DNA of 64,000 bases. Origin: Diadema setosum. Its lineage: Eukaryota > Echinodermata > Echinoidea > Diadematoida > Diadematidae. Numbering within the stretch: the stretch's first letter is position 1; each line of letters starts with the position of its first letter. Shown here piece by piece: positions 52,891 to 64,000 of this stretch. Location of the stretch: assembly GCF_964275005.1 (NCBI RefSeq), contig NC_092700.1, positions 19,721,015-19,785,014 of the forward strand, read 5' to 3'. The translations under genes were made by a program, and so were the position numbers. Below the pieces are notes generated by a model, which saw only the letters and a program-made list of their open reading frames with translations, did not search any database and had not been told where the DNA came from.

Positions 52891-55367
52891 TCATTCGCTC
52901 ATAATTGTTTAAGTTTTGCCCTTTCATGTGTGCGTATATTAAGCTTTGACTCTTGAGTGTTATTTGAGTAGGAATGTTGAGTGTCTTATGTAGCTATGTC
53001 TATGTGTGCCTATGAAAGAGTGTTCTATATTTTGGTTTTACGAGATGTTTTGTGTTCAAAGATAACCACGTGTACATTTCCCCTGTATTTTGTTTTGTTT
53101 CGTTTCTTTTATTTTCAACAAGGAGTGACAATGTACAAACATAGCACGAGAGAAGAACAAATCATATTAAAATGAAAATAAGTATTCTCAATACGTTGAA
53201 ATATCAAATATACACACAATGAATGTAGAAGATTCTAATACATTCAAAATCTGTATCCATCACGGGAAACCAAGGAGATAGTATTATTCAATATAACTGT
53301 GATGAAAAAAAAAGATTAAACTCATTCAAGTGCAGAATATTATGTGTGACCGTGCATCACGAAACCAAAACACACACGACCAGATTTTCCGCGTGGACTA
53401 AAAAAGGTGATAATGGAAAACCTTGTCAACTCGTAGTTGTTGTTGTTGTTGTTTTTTTCTTAACGAGCAATTCTTCTTATACCAGCATACAGTTGAGTTT
53501 CCAGAGTTTGGGATCATAAAACAAATGGGAAATTGACTTTTGCGTTTTCCCCCCTAAAACACTTTGTTTCGGGTTTGCATTAGGCTTTCTCAGATTAACT
53601 GACCCGGAGCAGCAGAAATCCTTGAATTACTTTTCTATTTTTAGCTCTAATAACTTTTGGAAGAATGATGCCATTGCGTTAGAATTTAGTATCGGTCATA
53701 TTATTATATACGTCATATTGTGCACCAGACTTTCGTTGTTTAATAATCATCCATGGGCCATCATAATGGTTTACAGTGAGTTTTACATCATCTCCACGGC
53801 TCCTTTCATTGGCAGCGAGCACATGCAGCTGGATGAAAGTACGACCTTGACTAGACTCTAAACTTCGAACCTCTTTTCTAATTACACACTTTTCCAGAGT
53901 GTGTATAAATCTTGCCATTATTTAGATGAGTTGAGAAAGTCCATTTCTATTGATTTTATAATTATGTCACTTTGAAGCGTATTATAGAGTCTGTTCTATC
54001 AGAATCTGCCCTTAAATAAAAAAAAAAAAAACATGTTTGGCGACTTTTTGAGGTGATTTACGATGCAGAGTCACATATTATGATAATGATACATGCTGTC
54101 AAAGCAAATGTATATTTCAAGGATGATGTGTCTGAATTTCCCAATATTTTCAAGACAAAAAAAGTAAACATATTAACCTTATCTTGATCAACTAGGATAT
54201 AACCTCATTGGCTTGTCATGGCTAGAATATGATCAACTCTTGCTAACGCTTGAAAATCATTTTAAGAGAGAAAAAAGCTATGGGATGTAGTGAATTTCAC
54301 CTTTTCTTCCATTTCAAGACCTCGTGCTTTTAGAGGGATTGACTTCTTCTGCAGTTCCGCATAAAATGTCGGTATATATAACACGCAAAACATCACATCA
54401 GACAGCTTCGAGCTGTTGCTGGTATATATAGGAAGCTTTGTAAGATATTTGCCTCTTTCACATGCAGCGAGCATCGTGTCCTAAACTTTGTTCGTGAAAC
54501 ATGATACCGTACAGTACCTTCATCCGAATATTCGGTTTCATGTCGTAAGTTCGTTTCCCTTTGCTGTATTAACGTTGAAGAGACGAGCGTTCGACTATTA
54601 TTGGGCACAATAATCCAGGAACCATACAAAGGCTGCCTTATTAGTCGTTCGTAGCGCATTTTTACACAGATTCGACGTTGTTTCCCAAACAGAAGATGCT
54701 CTGAAACATTGCCCACTGGAAGGATTATTCTGTGCGTTCATATGGTTACCAGTGAACCTCGTAGTTGGGAATGCTTCGTGAACAGTTGTTCTACTCTGGT
54801 ACTTACTTACGGATCGAGAAGGCGTGATATCCAGTTTTCAGTCCAAGGTAGGTTTTAATAAGACTATACGACCTTTCGTTGCAATACACGAGTTGTTGTA
54901 TGTCACTTCTATAGATGTATCGAATTGTCCGAACCCGCCATTGTCTGAAGTAAATGAAGGAAAGTGATGAACGCGAACGAGATCGTTGTTTGTTGTTTTT
55001 TTTGTGTGTGTTTTTTCGTTCGCTAGCGTATTGAGTTATAGAGGAACAGAAAACCATTTGAAAAAGGAATTGAAATTGATGAAACGATCAGTTTGAAAGA
55101 AACATCCTTCCCTTGTGTCCACTCATGTATGCCTACCTCAAGCAATGATTTAAATTACAGCAGTTTTCGACTTTGGTAGATTTGATTATCCATGCGGTCT
55201 GCCATCATGACCATCGATCGAGTTCTGCATAGTTCCTGGAATTTTCTTTTAAATCATTTCTTTTTTGTTTTGTTACTATAAAAAAGAATTCGTCGGAAGA
55301 AAAGTTTCGATTTGTACTCATCTCCGGATGCAACGATTCTTTAGGGATTTTCCCGGTCACCTTATAA
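52891..55367. other. Intergenic, no gene seen
   Basis: AT-rich sequence with short homopolymers (poly-A near 54019) and a (GTT)n run near 53437. Open frames on both strands are short, lack recognisable domains and have no splice context. Confidence 0.5.
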
Positions 55368-55550
55368 CCTCCGGCAAGGAGGTAATGTTTTTGCTGGTGT
55401 TTGTTTGTTTGTCTGTGTGCAGAATAAGTCAACATTTTGTAAACGGATTTGGATGAAACTTACAGATAAGTTTGAGAATGGCACAAGAAACATATGATTA
55501 AAATTTTGTGTGATCCGGAAATTTTCAGTGAATTTTTGAAGGACGTTTGG
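55368..55550 (+). repeat. Interspersed repeat with CCTCCGGCAAGGAGG head
   Basis: It starts with the palindrome-like CCTCCGGCAAGGAGGTAATG. TGTTTGTTTGTCTGTGTGCA, GGATTTGGATGAAACTTACA and GGCACAAGAAACAT follow. This order is common in marine invertebrate genomes (recalled, not searched). A reversed fragment is at about 24460-24551. Confidence 0.6.
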
Positions 55551-55694
55551 TATTTTGGTAGATAAAGGTCGATGAACTTCAGAGTTCAAGCTGCGCGTAT
55601 TGGAGGTTTGCATTTGCCCTAAAGTGGTCAAGTTATTCTATAACTATCGATCATACGTTCGAATTGCATACAATCGTTGATTGGATTTACCAAA

Positions 55695-56650
55695 AAAAAA
55701 AAAGAGAAAGATTGCGCTTTTGTGGACTATAACAAAAAGCATTTGATTTACTTGGTCGTAGTTCGTTTTGGATAAAATCACTGAAGCACGGCATTACTGG
55801 AAATTCATTGCGTGTAATAATAAAAAGTTATGACATCGCTAAAGCTTGCATTTCATATGGAGGTAACACATGAAAATTTTCTTAAAGCAACGTTGAACGA
55901 AGATAAAGTGAAAGTTTGTCCACCAATTTTATTTGTGCTGTACCTGAATGATAATTTTGAATCACTTTTACCACTTGAGAGATACAATGCTTTGCGCTCT
56001 CTGTCTTCGTCAATCCACGATTGCCATTATGAGAAAGAAATTGATACCTACAACATATGAATCAATTTACTTTTTGAACGCTCATGATACTTCTGTACTT
56101 GCTGAAAGTGCAAATGATTTACATGATGCTCTTAACGCTGATTCTGCATAATTATTGCTAAATGTGTCATCTTACTGTTTAATAATACCGCAAAGACAAA
56201 CATTTTTTTTTTCTAGAGGAGTAAAACTGAGAAACATTCCAAAGTTTTATTTTGCTAACGAACCTATAAAAGTATGTGACTAAGACGTGTATTTAGGAAC
56301 GACTTTCAACTGTAACAATAGTTTTAAAAAAGCTTTGAGGAAACAAATAACTCTAGCACAAAGATTTATGTACTCTATGAAAAGCAAAATAGCAAAATAG
56401 CATCTGTCTCAGTCTGTCTACCTTTGAATATTCAATGCGATTTAATTAGAGACCAAGTAGCTAGTATTGTTATATGGGTGTGAGATTTGAGGTTTTGAAA
56501 ACGTTATTCAAATTGAAACGTTTTGTCTAAAGTTGTAAAGAATTGCTGGTCTGAAAGAACTTCCAAATGTATGATTTAAGGTGAGGGTAGGCGTTACAAA
56601 CTAGAAAAACAAAGCTATAGTTAGTCGGATGTTAATGTTCTGGTATCGTC
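55695..56650 (+). mobile_element. Degenerate reverse-transcriptase relic
   Basis: Broken frames carry recognisable pieces in order: FVDYNKKHLIYL (replacing a FxDYxKAFD motif), CPPILFVLYLND, NAHDTSVLAESANDL (where Y/FADDT is expected) and RNIPKFYFANEPI. LGTTFNCNNSFKKALRKQIT and IQIET-like words follow. There are many stops and frameshifts, and the catalytic Asp pair is damaged, so it is inactive. Borders are approximate. Confidence 0.6.
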
Positions 56651-57021
56651 TCGTAAATGGGTAATTAGTTCAGTTATCAAGCATCATTATAATATAGATA
56701 GCTTTGATTTTTTTTTTTCTTTCTTTTTCGAAATGGAAAATTCAGCATGCGTGTATGGGTGGAAAGGACCTGCTATGCGGAGGTCTGCGCTCTCACAGTG
56801 CTTTTCTAGCTTGAGTTGATATCCATATTGGTAATGTTTCGGCAGCCCTGAGTAGGCCTTTTGGACTACCTTTAAGCATCATGGATTATATTTTTTCCGA
56901 TATGAGCCTTCAGTTCAATCCTAACAGTCAAGACGATGTATGAATGGATTGAACGGTGTAGACAGCAGACGTCATTCATTTTCGATTTATCTCAAAACCT
57001 CAAATTTGTTACGACTGATGC
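56651..57021. other. Intergenic, possible tail of the preceding relic
   Basis: No gene seen; may include residual 3' sequence of the reverse-transcriptase relic. Confidence 0.35.
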
Positions 57022-57383
57022 TAGAGGGGATGGCTAGTAACTGATCAGTGGGAATCAATGGGAATGCTGAGGGATGATTGTTCTAATCCCTGTGTGATTC
57101 ATTGAAGAGTGCATTTTTATATCTATTGTTGTGTGAAAATCATTTGCTTCAGAATGGTCTCATATTCAAGTAATGTGCAGGTTAAGGCCCCGTTTCTGTA
57201 GAGGCATGCTAACCTGGAAACATTAAACTGCACATTACTTGAATATGAAACCATTCTGAAGCAAATAATTTTTACACAACAATAGATACATAATGTACTC
57301 TCAAATGAATCCCACAAGGATTGGAACAATCATCCTCCAGCATTCCCACTGATTCCCACTGATCAGTTTCTAGCCTCCCCTTA
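57022..57383. mobile_element. Palindromic MITE, about 360 bp
   Basis: Left AGGGGATGGCTAGTAACTGA and right TCAGTTTCTAGCCTCCCCT are inverted. TGGGAATCAATGGGAATGCT, ATGATTGTTC and TCATATTCAAGTAATGTGCA also recur mirrored, so nearly the whole length is one stem. Confidence 0.85.
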
Positions 57384-57960
57384 AAGAACTCGAGAGTATA
57401 AAATTACCGAAGTTTTAGCAAAAGTCTGGTTTGAGTAGCAAAAGTTAATGCTGGTAAATTGGCCGTAAGTTAACTAACAATGACATTCCATCTTCACTGG
57501 GAGTTGGTTTGACCCGTATCATGTAAACATATGTGGATTAAAGTAAAGTTTATTGATCTTACCACTGTTTTATGAAGACATAAAATTTTGTTTTCCCAGA
57601 AGACGGTATAATCATGTAAGTACACAACACACAACCATCAATACTTCTAAATTCACTTGGAGAAAAACAAGATTACGTCATGTGGGAAAGTGGAAAGTAG
57701 AAGTAAAGACGTAGTGTCGCCCACACAACTGGGAGTATTACACATGTAACGACACATTCGCTCAAACAAGGAGAATATGTCGATGACATCATCACTTTGA
57801 TTATCTTGTGCTGTTGTGACGAACATCACGATTTTTGAACAGATTCTGCAGTAAAGTTTTCGTAACATTTTTTTTTTTTAACATTTGAAATGCAAACAAG
57901 TGAAACTGACCAGAACAATATATATGATATGAAAAAAAAAATAGGAAAGAAAATGGGTTC
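57384..57960. other. Intergenic, no gene seen
   Basis: AT-rich sequence. No exon or RNA gene is recognised. Confidence 0.5.
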
Positions 57961-57963
57961 AAA

Positions 57964-58023
57964 TTGGGACGTGAACCCGAGACCTCGGGATTGCTAGACC
58001 GGTGCTTTTACCGACTGAACTAT
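57964..58023 (-). repeat. tRNA-like SINE head or tRNA pseudogene
   Basis: On the minus strand an A-box-like word (TAGTTCAGTCGGTAAAAGC) and a B-box-like word (GGGTTCACGTCCC) have tRNA spacing around a CTAGCAA loop. The anticodon stem has mismatches and the flanks do not form an acceptor stem. It is read as a tRNA-derived repeat, not a functional tRNA. Confidence 0.55.
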
Positions 58024-58639
58024 AAGTATAAATGGAAAACCCGGAGGAATGAAACCAACTTGGATTAAGAGGGAAAAATCCAGTGAAAGCCTATGAGAAT
58101 CCCGATATCCTTTGCTCATTTTTCATCTTTATCAAATATATAGGTGATTGTTTTCCTTTGTTTTCGTTTATTACGTTCAAAAATCTGTATCGCTTCGATG
58201 ATCCTTCACATTTATGCCCAAGTTGATTTCTTTCCGTCTGGTTTGTGTCAAGTTTATGTAACTTTTGTCCACGAAAGTAAAGAAAACTAAGGGTTTCAGG
58301 GACGGACATCGTATACTGGGCTTTCCATAGTTCAGTCGGCAAACCGGCAATCCGAATGTATCCAGTTCGTATGCCAATAGACTGTCATCCTCTTTGCTAA
58401 TGTTTTCATTAAAATTTTTATATTTTGTCCGATATTGCTCCGAATTTGAGAATTTCCATTCCATTCTGGTTGTTTGTTGAAACTCTTTTTATTCGACTCA
58501 ACACGCAGATGGTGTATAGAATAGTCCTGTAGGGCACTACTGCTTTAGGCATTGAACTTAAACAAGGAAGAGTGAGAGGACGTCGGTATATCCATTGAAC
58601 AAAAACTCATCTCACCAAGTGATGTTTGTGCAAGAAAAT

Positions 58640-58910
58640 ATCTATATCAAAAATAGGGATACAGTTGTTGTTCCAAAGGTCCGTCATTCCGTAGGTTTGT
58701 TTAATAATCCGAAAATGAATAAGTTTCATTATTCGGAAGATTCGTTAATAAGAACTTGAAGTATGGTTAGTTATTCCAAAGGCTTGTTAATTCGAAAACG
58801 GAATGAATATCGTGGGTCTAATTCTGAGAGTTCATTAGGACGGAACTGCTTTAAAATTTCGGATTTAAGAACCGTATATCTTATTCGGATAAATGAACTT
58901 TCGAGATGAC
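58640..58910. repeat. ATTCGGAAG / TTCGTTAAT word repeat
   Basis: Words such as TTCCAAAGGTCCGTCATTCC, ATTATTCGGAAGATTCGTTA and GGCTTGTTAATTCGAAAACG recur with variation. It is related to the interrupted repeat at 14160-14860. It lies just upstream of TRPC gene 2. Confidence 0.55.
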
Positions 58911-59045
58911 GGACATCACCTAAACATAGTATTAGTAACATAAAACGCAAGAGTAAACTTACCATTTGCCACCTGCAGGTGAGATAGAATCGAGTAGACG
59001 ACTAGCAAGTTTACTCACCTCATAAATGAGAAGGACATAGAGACA

Positions 59046-59412
59046 ATGCCGAAAGGGAGGCAGCTCCGGGGACGAACGCTGACCTTCAGCGCAGGTCATG
59101 TCCTCCAGGAAGAAGATCTGTCCTTCTTCCAAGCCGTCTCCATGGGCAACCTGCCGAAGGTTCGGGAGACCATGGAGGGGCAGAGCGAGAGCGGGCAGCA
59201 GCACCTGATGCAGATGACGGACTTCAAAGACCGCACCGCCCTGGAGATCGCCACGGAGGTCGAGCACGGCGAGATCGTCGAGTATCTGGTCAACAACTAT
59301 GGCCTCATGATGAACCCGGTGCACGTACACGAGTGTCTGATGGTCGCCATCAGCAAAGGCTACATCCGGATCACAATGGTACTCCTTGACCATCCCCTGA
59401 TGAATGAAAAAG
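59046..59412 (+). CDS. TRPC-type channel gene 2, coding exon 1 (ankyrin repeats)
   Basis: This is the first coding exon of a second TRPC gene in the same orientation as gene 1. ATG at 59046 gives MPKGRQLRGRTLTFSAGHVL; 122 codons plus one base precede the GT donor at 59413 (phase 1). It has the same order of ankyrin landmarks as gene 1: [38 protein letters not shown]. Here the frame continues directly into ITMVLLDHPLMNEK, where gene 1 has an intron after LNITE. GC content is far above the flanks. A possible acceptor (CTGCAG near 58977) upstream may mark the start of the exon, with a 5' UTR of about 70 bases. The promoter is not identified. Confidence 0.9.
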
Positions 59413-60414
59413 GTGATTTCTAGATATGCCAGAAAGTAACGTCATAAAGCATTAGTAAAATTAGGGAGCGCCTTTTCATTTTCAAGTACAATTACATTAC
59501 ACGAACACAACATTACCATAACGTCAATAAACATTTCATTCCTGAGCTTCTTACTGCTAGGTGCATCTGCATTAAACAACTGTGAGGTAGTCTAGAAGCG
59601 TAACAAATCAAACAATCAGAGTAGTATGGTGTGAGCTGATACATCAGAACTAGCAGCAACGGTCGCGAATGACTATGATGATATATACTTTATCTACACA
59701 GGGTTGCCCCTCCAGTTTTTCGGTTGGAGTAATGACGAAATCTGCGGTTAGAATTTGAATTCAGTCCAAAGGAATACGTAACTGTAAACATTGTTCTTCA
59801 AAAGTGTATTGCAGTCATGATTATCGGCCGCATTGCATGTAAGGTGCTCCCATCAAAGCAACGCCTGGGTCAAGAGGGCGTCCGTAGGTAAAACTTAACA
59901 TCCAAGGATGGTCAGGACTCGGAAGATAAGGATCACTAGGACTTCTATGTTGTGAAAGGCTCACGCATTAATCATGATGATGGAGGTGATGATGATGATG
60001 ATGACGGCAATATCGTAGTTATAATGTTGATAATATTATATAACTAATGATAATGATAATATATAACTAATGGCACAATTATTTGTGATCATAATGATTT
60101 TGATAATTATGGCCTTCTCTTTGCAATCTGACCTCATCAGTATTGCCACTGTTCTAACAGGGGGCCTTGGCATTATGATTACCCTAGCATTGCCGAATAC
60201 AGTGCCCATTTTATATACCTGGGTCGAAAGGGGCATGGTGGGTAGAAACATCTAGGCCGTCTATTCCTTTGACGAGATTTGAACTCGAATCCTCCCTAAA
60301 AGATAGAAAGTCAAGAATCGTATATACAGTTTAGTGCCCAAACGCATGTCACAGAAAGTGCCTGTATCAATTATTAATTATTATAATTTAAACAATGTCT
60401 TTGTATCATCACAG
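59413..60414. other. Intron 1 of TRPC gene 2, no other gene seen
   Basis: AT-rich with a (GAT)n run at about 59982-60004 and TAATGATAATGAT words near 60045. Confidence 0.6.
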
Positions 60415-60612
60415 AGGAGAGAAAGAAGAGGAGTGTTGGCACTCGCTTCGATATAAAGAGCAACTCGAAATTCGACCGTGATGTCACACCCCTCATGCTG
60501 GCTGCCCACTGCAACGAGGTGGACATCATCCGCATGCTGCTCAGCCGTGGACACCGCATCGCCGACCCCCATGCCATCCTCTGCAATTGCACAGAATGTA
60601 CATGTGCAAGAG
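60415..60612 (+). CDS. TRPC-type channel gene 2, coding exon 2
   Basis: The acceptor CACAG ends at 60414 and the donor is at 60613; phase 1-1. It encodes NSKFDRDVTPLMLAAHCNEV, MLLSRGH and DPHAILCNCTECTCAR, carrying the H-C-C-C zinc motif in exact spacing. In gene 1 the zinc motif is in exon 3 instead, because the intron lies about 20 residues earlier there. Confidence 0.92.
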
Positions 60613-60722
60613 GTAGCACCTTCACCATCCCCTTCCCACGTAACAGGGATACGCAACCACACACTCATATAAACATGTAGTTAACCTTTAGTCCAAACAT
60701 GTATTGATATTCTGAAATTGTC

Positions 60723-60727
<5 letters not shown>

Positions 60728-60758
<31 letters not shown>

Positions 60759-61042
60759 TCGGAACAGATGTTAATTCTACAGTACCCGATGGTAGAGTCG
60801 TTAAAAAAAAAATGAATTGTTACGGAACTCCCTCTATACTTTCTTTATAGTAGTATTGGCAACACATGACGTCATAACCTCTAGTAGTCTCCTCATCCAG
60901 CGGCTCCATCACCAAAACCTTAAAAATTCATAACTTTTGCATCGATTGTCTGATTTTCCTCCAACTTTAACTGATGTGTTCTACTAGTGTTGCTGCTTTC
61001 ACTCAATCCGCATTTCTCTTTGGGTTTAGGTTTCCCTTATCA
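60728..61042. mobile_element. Poly-T run and right half of a family B MITE (intron 2)
   Basis: A T run of about 27 bases, then from about 60850 the family B words AGTAGTCTCCTCATCCAGCG, AAAAATTCATAACTTTTGCA, TGTTCTACTAGTGTTGCTGC and TTTGGGTTTAGGTTTCCC. The left half is missing. Confidence 0.75.
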
Positions 61043-61186
61043 TGTAACAAGTCCGCTGAAAATGCCACTGAAATTAGGCTTACCATAGCAATAATTTCAT
61101 GTTTGATTCATCTGTTGTCAGAATATTTTGATGACGTAGTTCCCAAGCTGTTTCGTCACCGTTGTTCTTGCTTTCATTTCCGCCAG

Positions 61187-61344
61187 ACACTGACCCTTTG
61201 ATGCACTCCTTGACCAATCTCCACACGCATCGCGCACTGGCCAGCGAGGCGTACATCTGCCTCACCAGCCCTGACCCGATTCTCACCGCTTTTCTGCTCA
61301 GCGACAATCTCACGAGGCTCGCCGCTCGCGAGAAGGAATTCAAG
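61187..61344 (+). CDS. TRPC-type channel gene 2, coding exon 3 (last in window)
   Basis: The acceptor GCCAG ends at 61186 and the donor GTAAAA is at 61345; phase 1 to 0. It encodes [37 protein letters not shown] and REKEFK. The end residue and phase equal those of gene 1 exon 3. The three exons join in frame to 241 codons (gene 1: 240). The next exon (YRDLE-like) is not found before 64000, so it lies beyond the window. Confidence 0.92.
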
Positions 61345-61959
61345 GTAAAAGTCTGCATTATCTCCGCCTACCTAAATGGGTCCATGGGGTAAGGGTCGGC
61401 TTTTGTGACGTAATAGAACTCAAAATCCAGGCCTCATCAAAACCAAGCAAATATCTGCCAGTGATGACTTCAAATAGGAAAAGTGCATCCCACCAAGTTT
61501 TACTGCTCAAGCATCATGGGTATCGCAATTTCAGACCAGACAATGTATTGTCAATGTTATGTAAATGTCCATGTAGTGGCAGTAAAGCACTGAAATAAAA
61601 AAAAAAAAAATATTGTCATCAGTCAAAAAGCGACCAATATGTCCAGTAAGAAAAATTGAGGGACCCGCTGAAAAGACAATGCTCGAAACATGTTCCCCCT
61701 GCCCTCTTTGCGCAAATCCACATTAACTCTTTATTGTAATTCATCTTATTCAACAATACACTCGTATATTACTAGAATTTTTGAAACACTAGACATGATT
61801 CACGGAGCGAACATTCTTCAGAAATTCTGAAAAAAAAAATCCTGAGTCCACTCCTATTAGATTAAGCACGTGATATTACATATCATTATTTTGGATCAAA
61901 ATGTCATCCTCTAGTGATTGGTTGAAAGAGCTTCACGTGAAACATTTTCAGCTATCCCT
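61345..61959. other. Intron 3 of TRPC gene 2, first part
   Basis: AT-rich, with poly-A runs near 61597 and 61830. No exon is seen. Confidence 0.6.
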
Positions 61960-62298
61960 GCGTTCAGACGATCCCCCGCTGCGAGGGGAATCACCCGTTT
62001 GCCAGGACATCCCCGGGCAATCCCATCGTGTGGATCGACGCTCGGTGGGACATTCCCCTGTCCCCCGGAAAGCTTGTCGAGCCCGGCAACAAATTCTGGT
62101 GGGGGACAGAGCGCGCAGCTCATGCAGCTTTCTCCTAAGTGCGCATGCTCAAAATGCCATTTTGTACGCGCATACGGTGCCTATCCGTGATTTGTCCCCC
62201 GTTCAACGGGGGATATCAAGACACGTGTGGACGGTCGATCGTAAAAAAGATACAATCTCTCTACGCGCTTCCCGCGAAGAGGGGGATCGTCTGAACGC
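61960..62298. mobile_element. MITE with perfect 18-bp TIRs, 339 bp
   Basis: GCGTTCAGACGATCCCCC at 61960-61977 and its exact complement at 62281-62298 bound a GC-rich non-coding interior. No clear target duplication is visible. The open frames on both strands across it are palindrome by-products. Confidence 0.82.
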
Positions 62299-64000
62299 CG
62301 GGTATGTCAGAATGTTGGCATGTTTGACACTCCATAAAGTGCTATTTGCAACATAACGTCACATCTATGACGACATTTTACAATTAGTATACTGTTTGCA
62401 AATTGATGTCACAAAGCGATTCTGAAAATGTGCTCGGATTTGTACCGTCACTCTGTGAAATGTATCAATTTTTAACAAAAGAATTCTGCCATCACAAAGC
62501 AATTTTGACATTGCGCGCTGCTTCGTACCGTCACTCTTTGAAATGTAACATTTTCGAACAAAACAATAAACACAAATGTGTTGACACATCATAGAACAGT
62601 TAACTGACATCGTTCGCCGCCTAAGGTCAGTGAAGGATCCCTTCACAAAGTCGCATCCGCAATACGACTTATCGTCTCACATCATTTTTTTCCTTTTCCT
62701 CTTCTTGTGTTAATTTTTTTTTTTTTTTTGATCCAAAATGTTAAACAGATTTGCTTTGCCTAATTTCTAGTTTCTGGTTAGGCTTCGGTGACTCCAAAAG
62801 AACTATTCTCTGTGGGGCGCATTCAACCCCTAAATAGCCACGGTGACTCCAAAAGAACTAAAAAATAAAATATAGTTCTTTTGGAGTCACCTCTTCCCAT
62901 AGTTTTAACCAGAAGCTCTCAAGACAAAGTGTATTCGTATACTAACACACATTCAACCAGCTAATACTTTCATGAATGAATCAAGGAAAATATTTCTCAT
63001 TGGGCTTCTGTAGACAGAATATTATATCTTGGCCATCATAATATCTCTGTAACTCGCTATTTGCAATGCGTTAGTGTCCAATTCATACACTTACAATTGT
63101 TACACGAAACAGTTGATTTGATGTTGTTATTAAATTTATTTGTCAAAATAAAATCACATTTTTTTAATTGTCTTAACTTTAGTATCCATGGTATGTTCGC
63201 TGTGACGCGTTGTCTACACTGTAGTCGCAATATTCTATGTAATTCTTCAAAAGAAAAGGAAGTGCAAGTACAGCCTGGTTTTTATACAAAGTTGTATTTC
63301 GAAAAGATTAGAAATAAAATCCCTTTCTTGCCACGTTAAAAACAAGGACGGGATCCGGATATGATATTCCATCACATAATTATGTTTCACGAGTAAATCA
63401 CTGCGATAGCTCCAATCCCTACCATGAACACGCTCTCAAATTACTCCTTAAAAAAAAAAAAAAATGGGGAACTACCTTCAGGAGTCAATCGGGATGAATT
63501 GTAGGTATAGTGCCTTGAATTCGTTGATGACAGTAGAGGATGACGAATTGATTCGAAATACATTAAAAATGCCCAGCATCAATTAGTAATGAGCTGATTA
63601 AAGGAAACCAGAACCCTAAGGAAAATGTGGATAAATTGACAACAATATGAAGAAAATATAAGGGGAATTCCACAGAAATTTACTTTTCAATTCAATTTTC
63701 AATTCAATTCATGCTTTATTTCATTTTTCGAAAAGAACATAAACATTTCACTTTCTTTGGTAACAGAGAATAAGGTTGCATAGTCAAGACAAAGTAAATT
63801 GAGAAAAATAAAATCGAGGAACCTTGGAATAAGAAATACGTTGTAATGAAACTTGACTGAAGTGATAAGGACGACATAATACGTAAGACATCGAAAAATG
63901 GAGGGACCCACTAAAAAGACAATGCTTGTAGAATGTGGGCCCCTCAAGTACAGAATGTCAATAGAAATTGAACGGATGCAAAAAGGGGAAGAAAGACTGG
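62299..64000. other. Intron 3 of TRPC gene 2, to window end
   Basis: No exon is seen. It holds the hairpin at 62842-62891, a partial family B MITE at about 63600-63680, and from about 63685 a reversed LINE 3' end with (TTCAA)n followed by CATGCTTTATTTCATTTTTC. Confidence 0.6.
62842..62891. repeat. Perfect 19-bp hairpin, 12-base loop
   Basis: GGTGACTCCAAAAGAACTA (62842-62860) pairs exactly with its complement at 62873-62891 around an A-rich loop. An unpaired extra copy of the same word starts at about 62787. Confidence 0.85.

Noticed and set aside
57964..58023. Candidate tRNA gene on the minus strand (AGC-like anticodon)
   Set aside because: The anticodon stem has mismatches and no acceptor stem forms; more likely a SINE head or pseudogene.
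58959..59393. Minus-strand ORF of 144 codons
   Set aside because: It is the antisense shadow of TRPC gene 2 exon 1.
61901..62356. ORF of 151 codons on the plus strand and opposing ORFs
   Set aside because: It spans a MITE with perfect 18-bp inverted ends; no recognisable domain.

Overview
The window looks like nuclear DNA of a marine invertebrate deuterostome, most likely an echinoderm. This is inferred from four things: small exons with GT/AG borders in large AT-rich introns; C-type lectin and EGF exons; a TRPC-type channel gene; and dense tRNA-derived SINEs, truncated non-LTR retrotransposons, palindromic MITEs and TA/GT/GA microsatellites. No prokaryotic gene organisation is present and the species cannot be fixed from the sequence.

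Layout. Positions 1-9160 hold the 3' part of a secreted or membrane receptor-like gene on the + strand. It has an EGF-like exon (419-520), a decayed tandem copy of that exon (563-655), a possible linker exon (3886-3990) and a C-type lectin-like domain split over two exons (4880-5182 and 9027-9160). All exon junctions are phase 1. The introns carry large foldback elements (1710-2733, 7505-8055) and smaller palindromes. Positions 9161-19605 are intergenic: a 300-bp tandem repeat (10737-11658), LINE 3' ends, and a 3.1-kb transposon-like unit (15796-18888) with arrays of a TACCACAGTGTGGTA-like motif and one ORF.

Positions 19606-47669 hold a TRPC cation-channel gene on the + strand that appears complete. 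Twelve coding exons join in frame to 894 codons. They encode ankyrin repeats, the TRP_2 region with its H-C-C-C zinc motif, the pre-S1 elbow, S1-S6 with the pore, the TRP box EWKFAR and a C-terminal coiled-coil-like tail. Introns hold SINEs, MITEs, truncated LINEs, a palindromic Myb/SANT element with a nested TA insertion (30070-31480), and a satellite of about nine 160-bp units (44315-45830).

Positions 47670-59045 are intergenic (palindromic MITEs, a LINE 3' end at 51876-52890, a degenerate reverse transcriptase at 55695-56650). At 59046 a second TRPC gene starts in the same orientation. Its first three coding exons (59046-59412, 60415-60612, 61187-61344) are in the window and the rest lies beyond the right edge. 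The two genes are head-to-tail paralogues: after exon 3 both reach the same phase-0 junction (EKEFK), but their two earlier introns sit at different places. The shared role is inferred to be receptor- or store-linked cation entry at the plasma membrane, possibly as heterotetramers.
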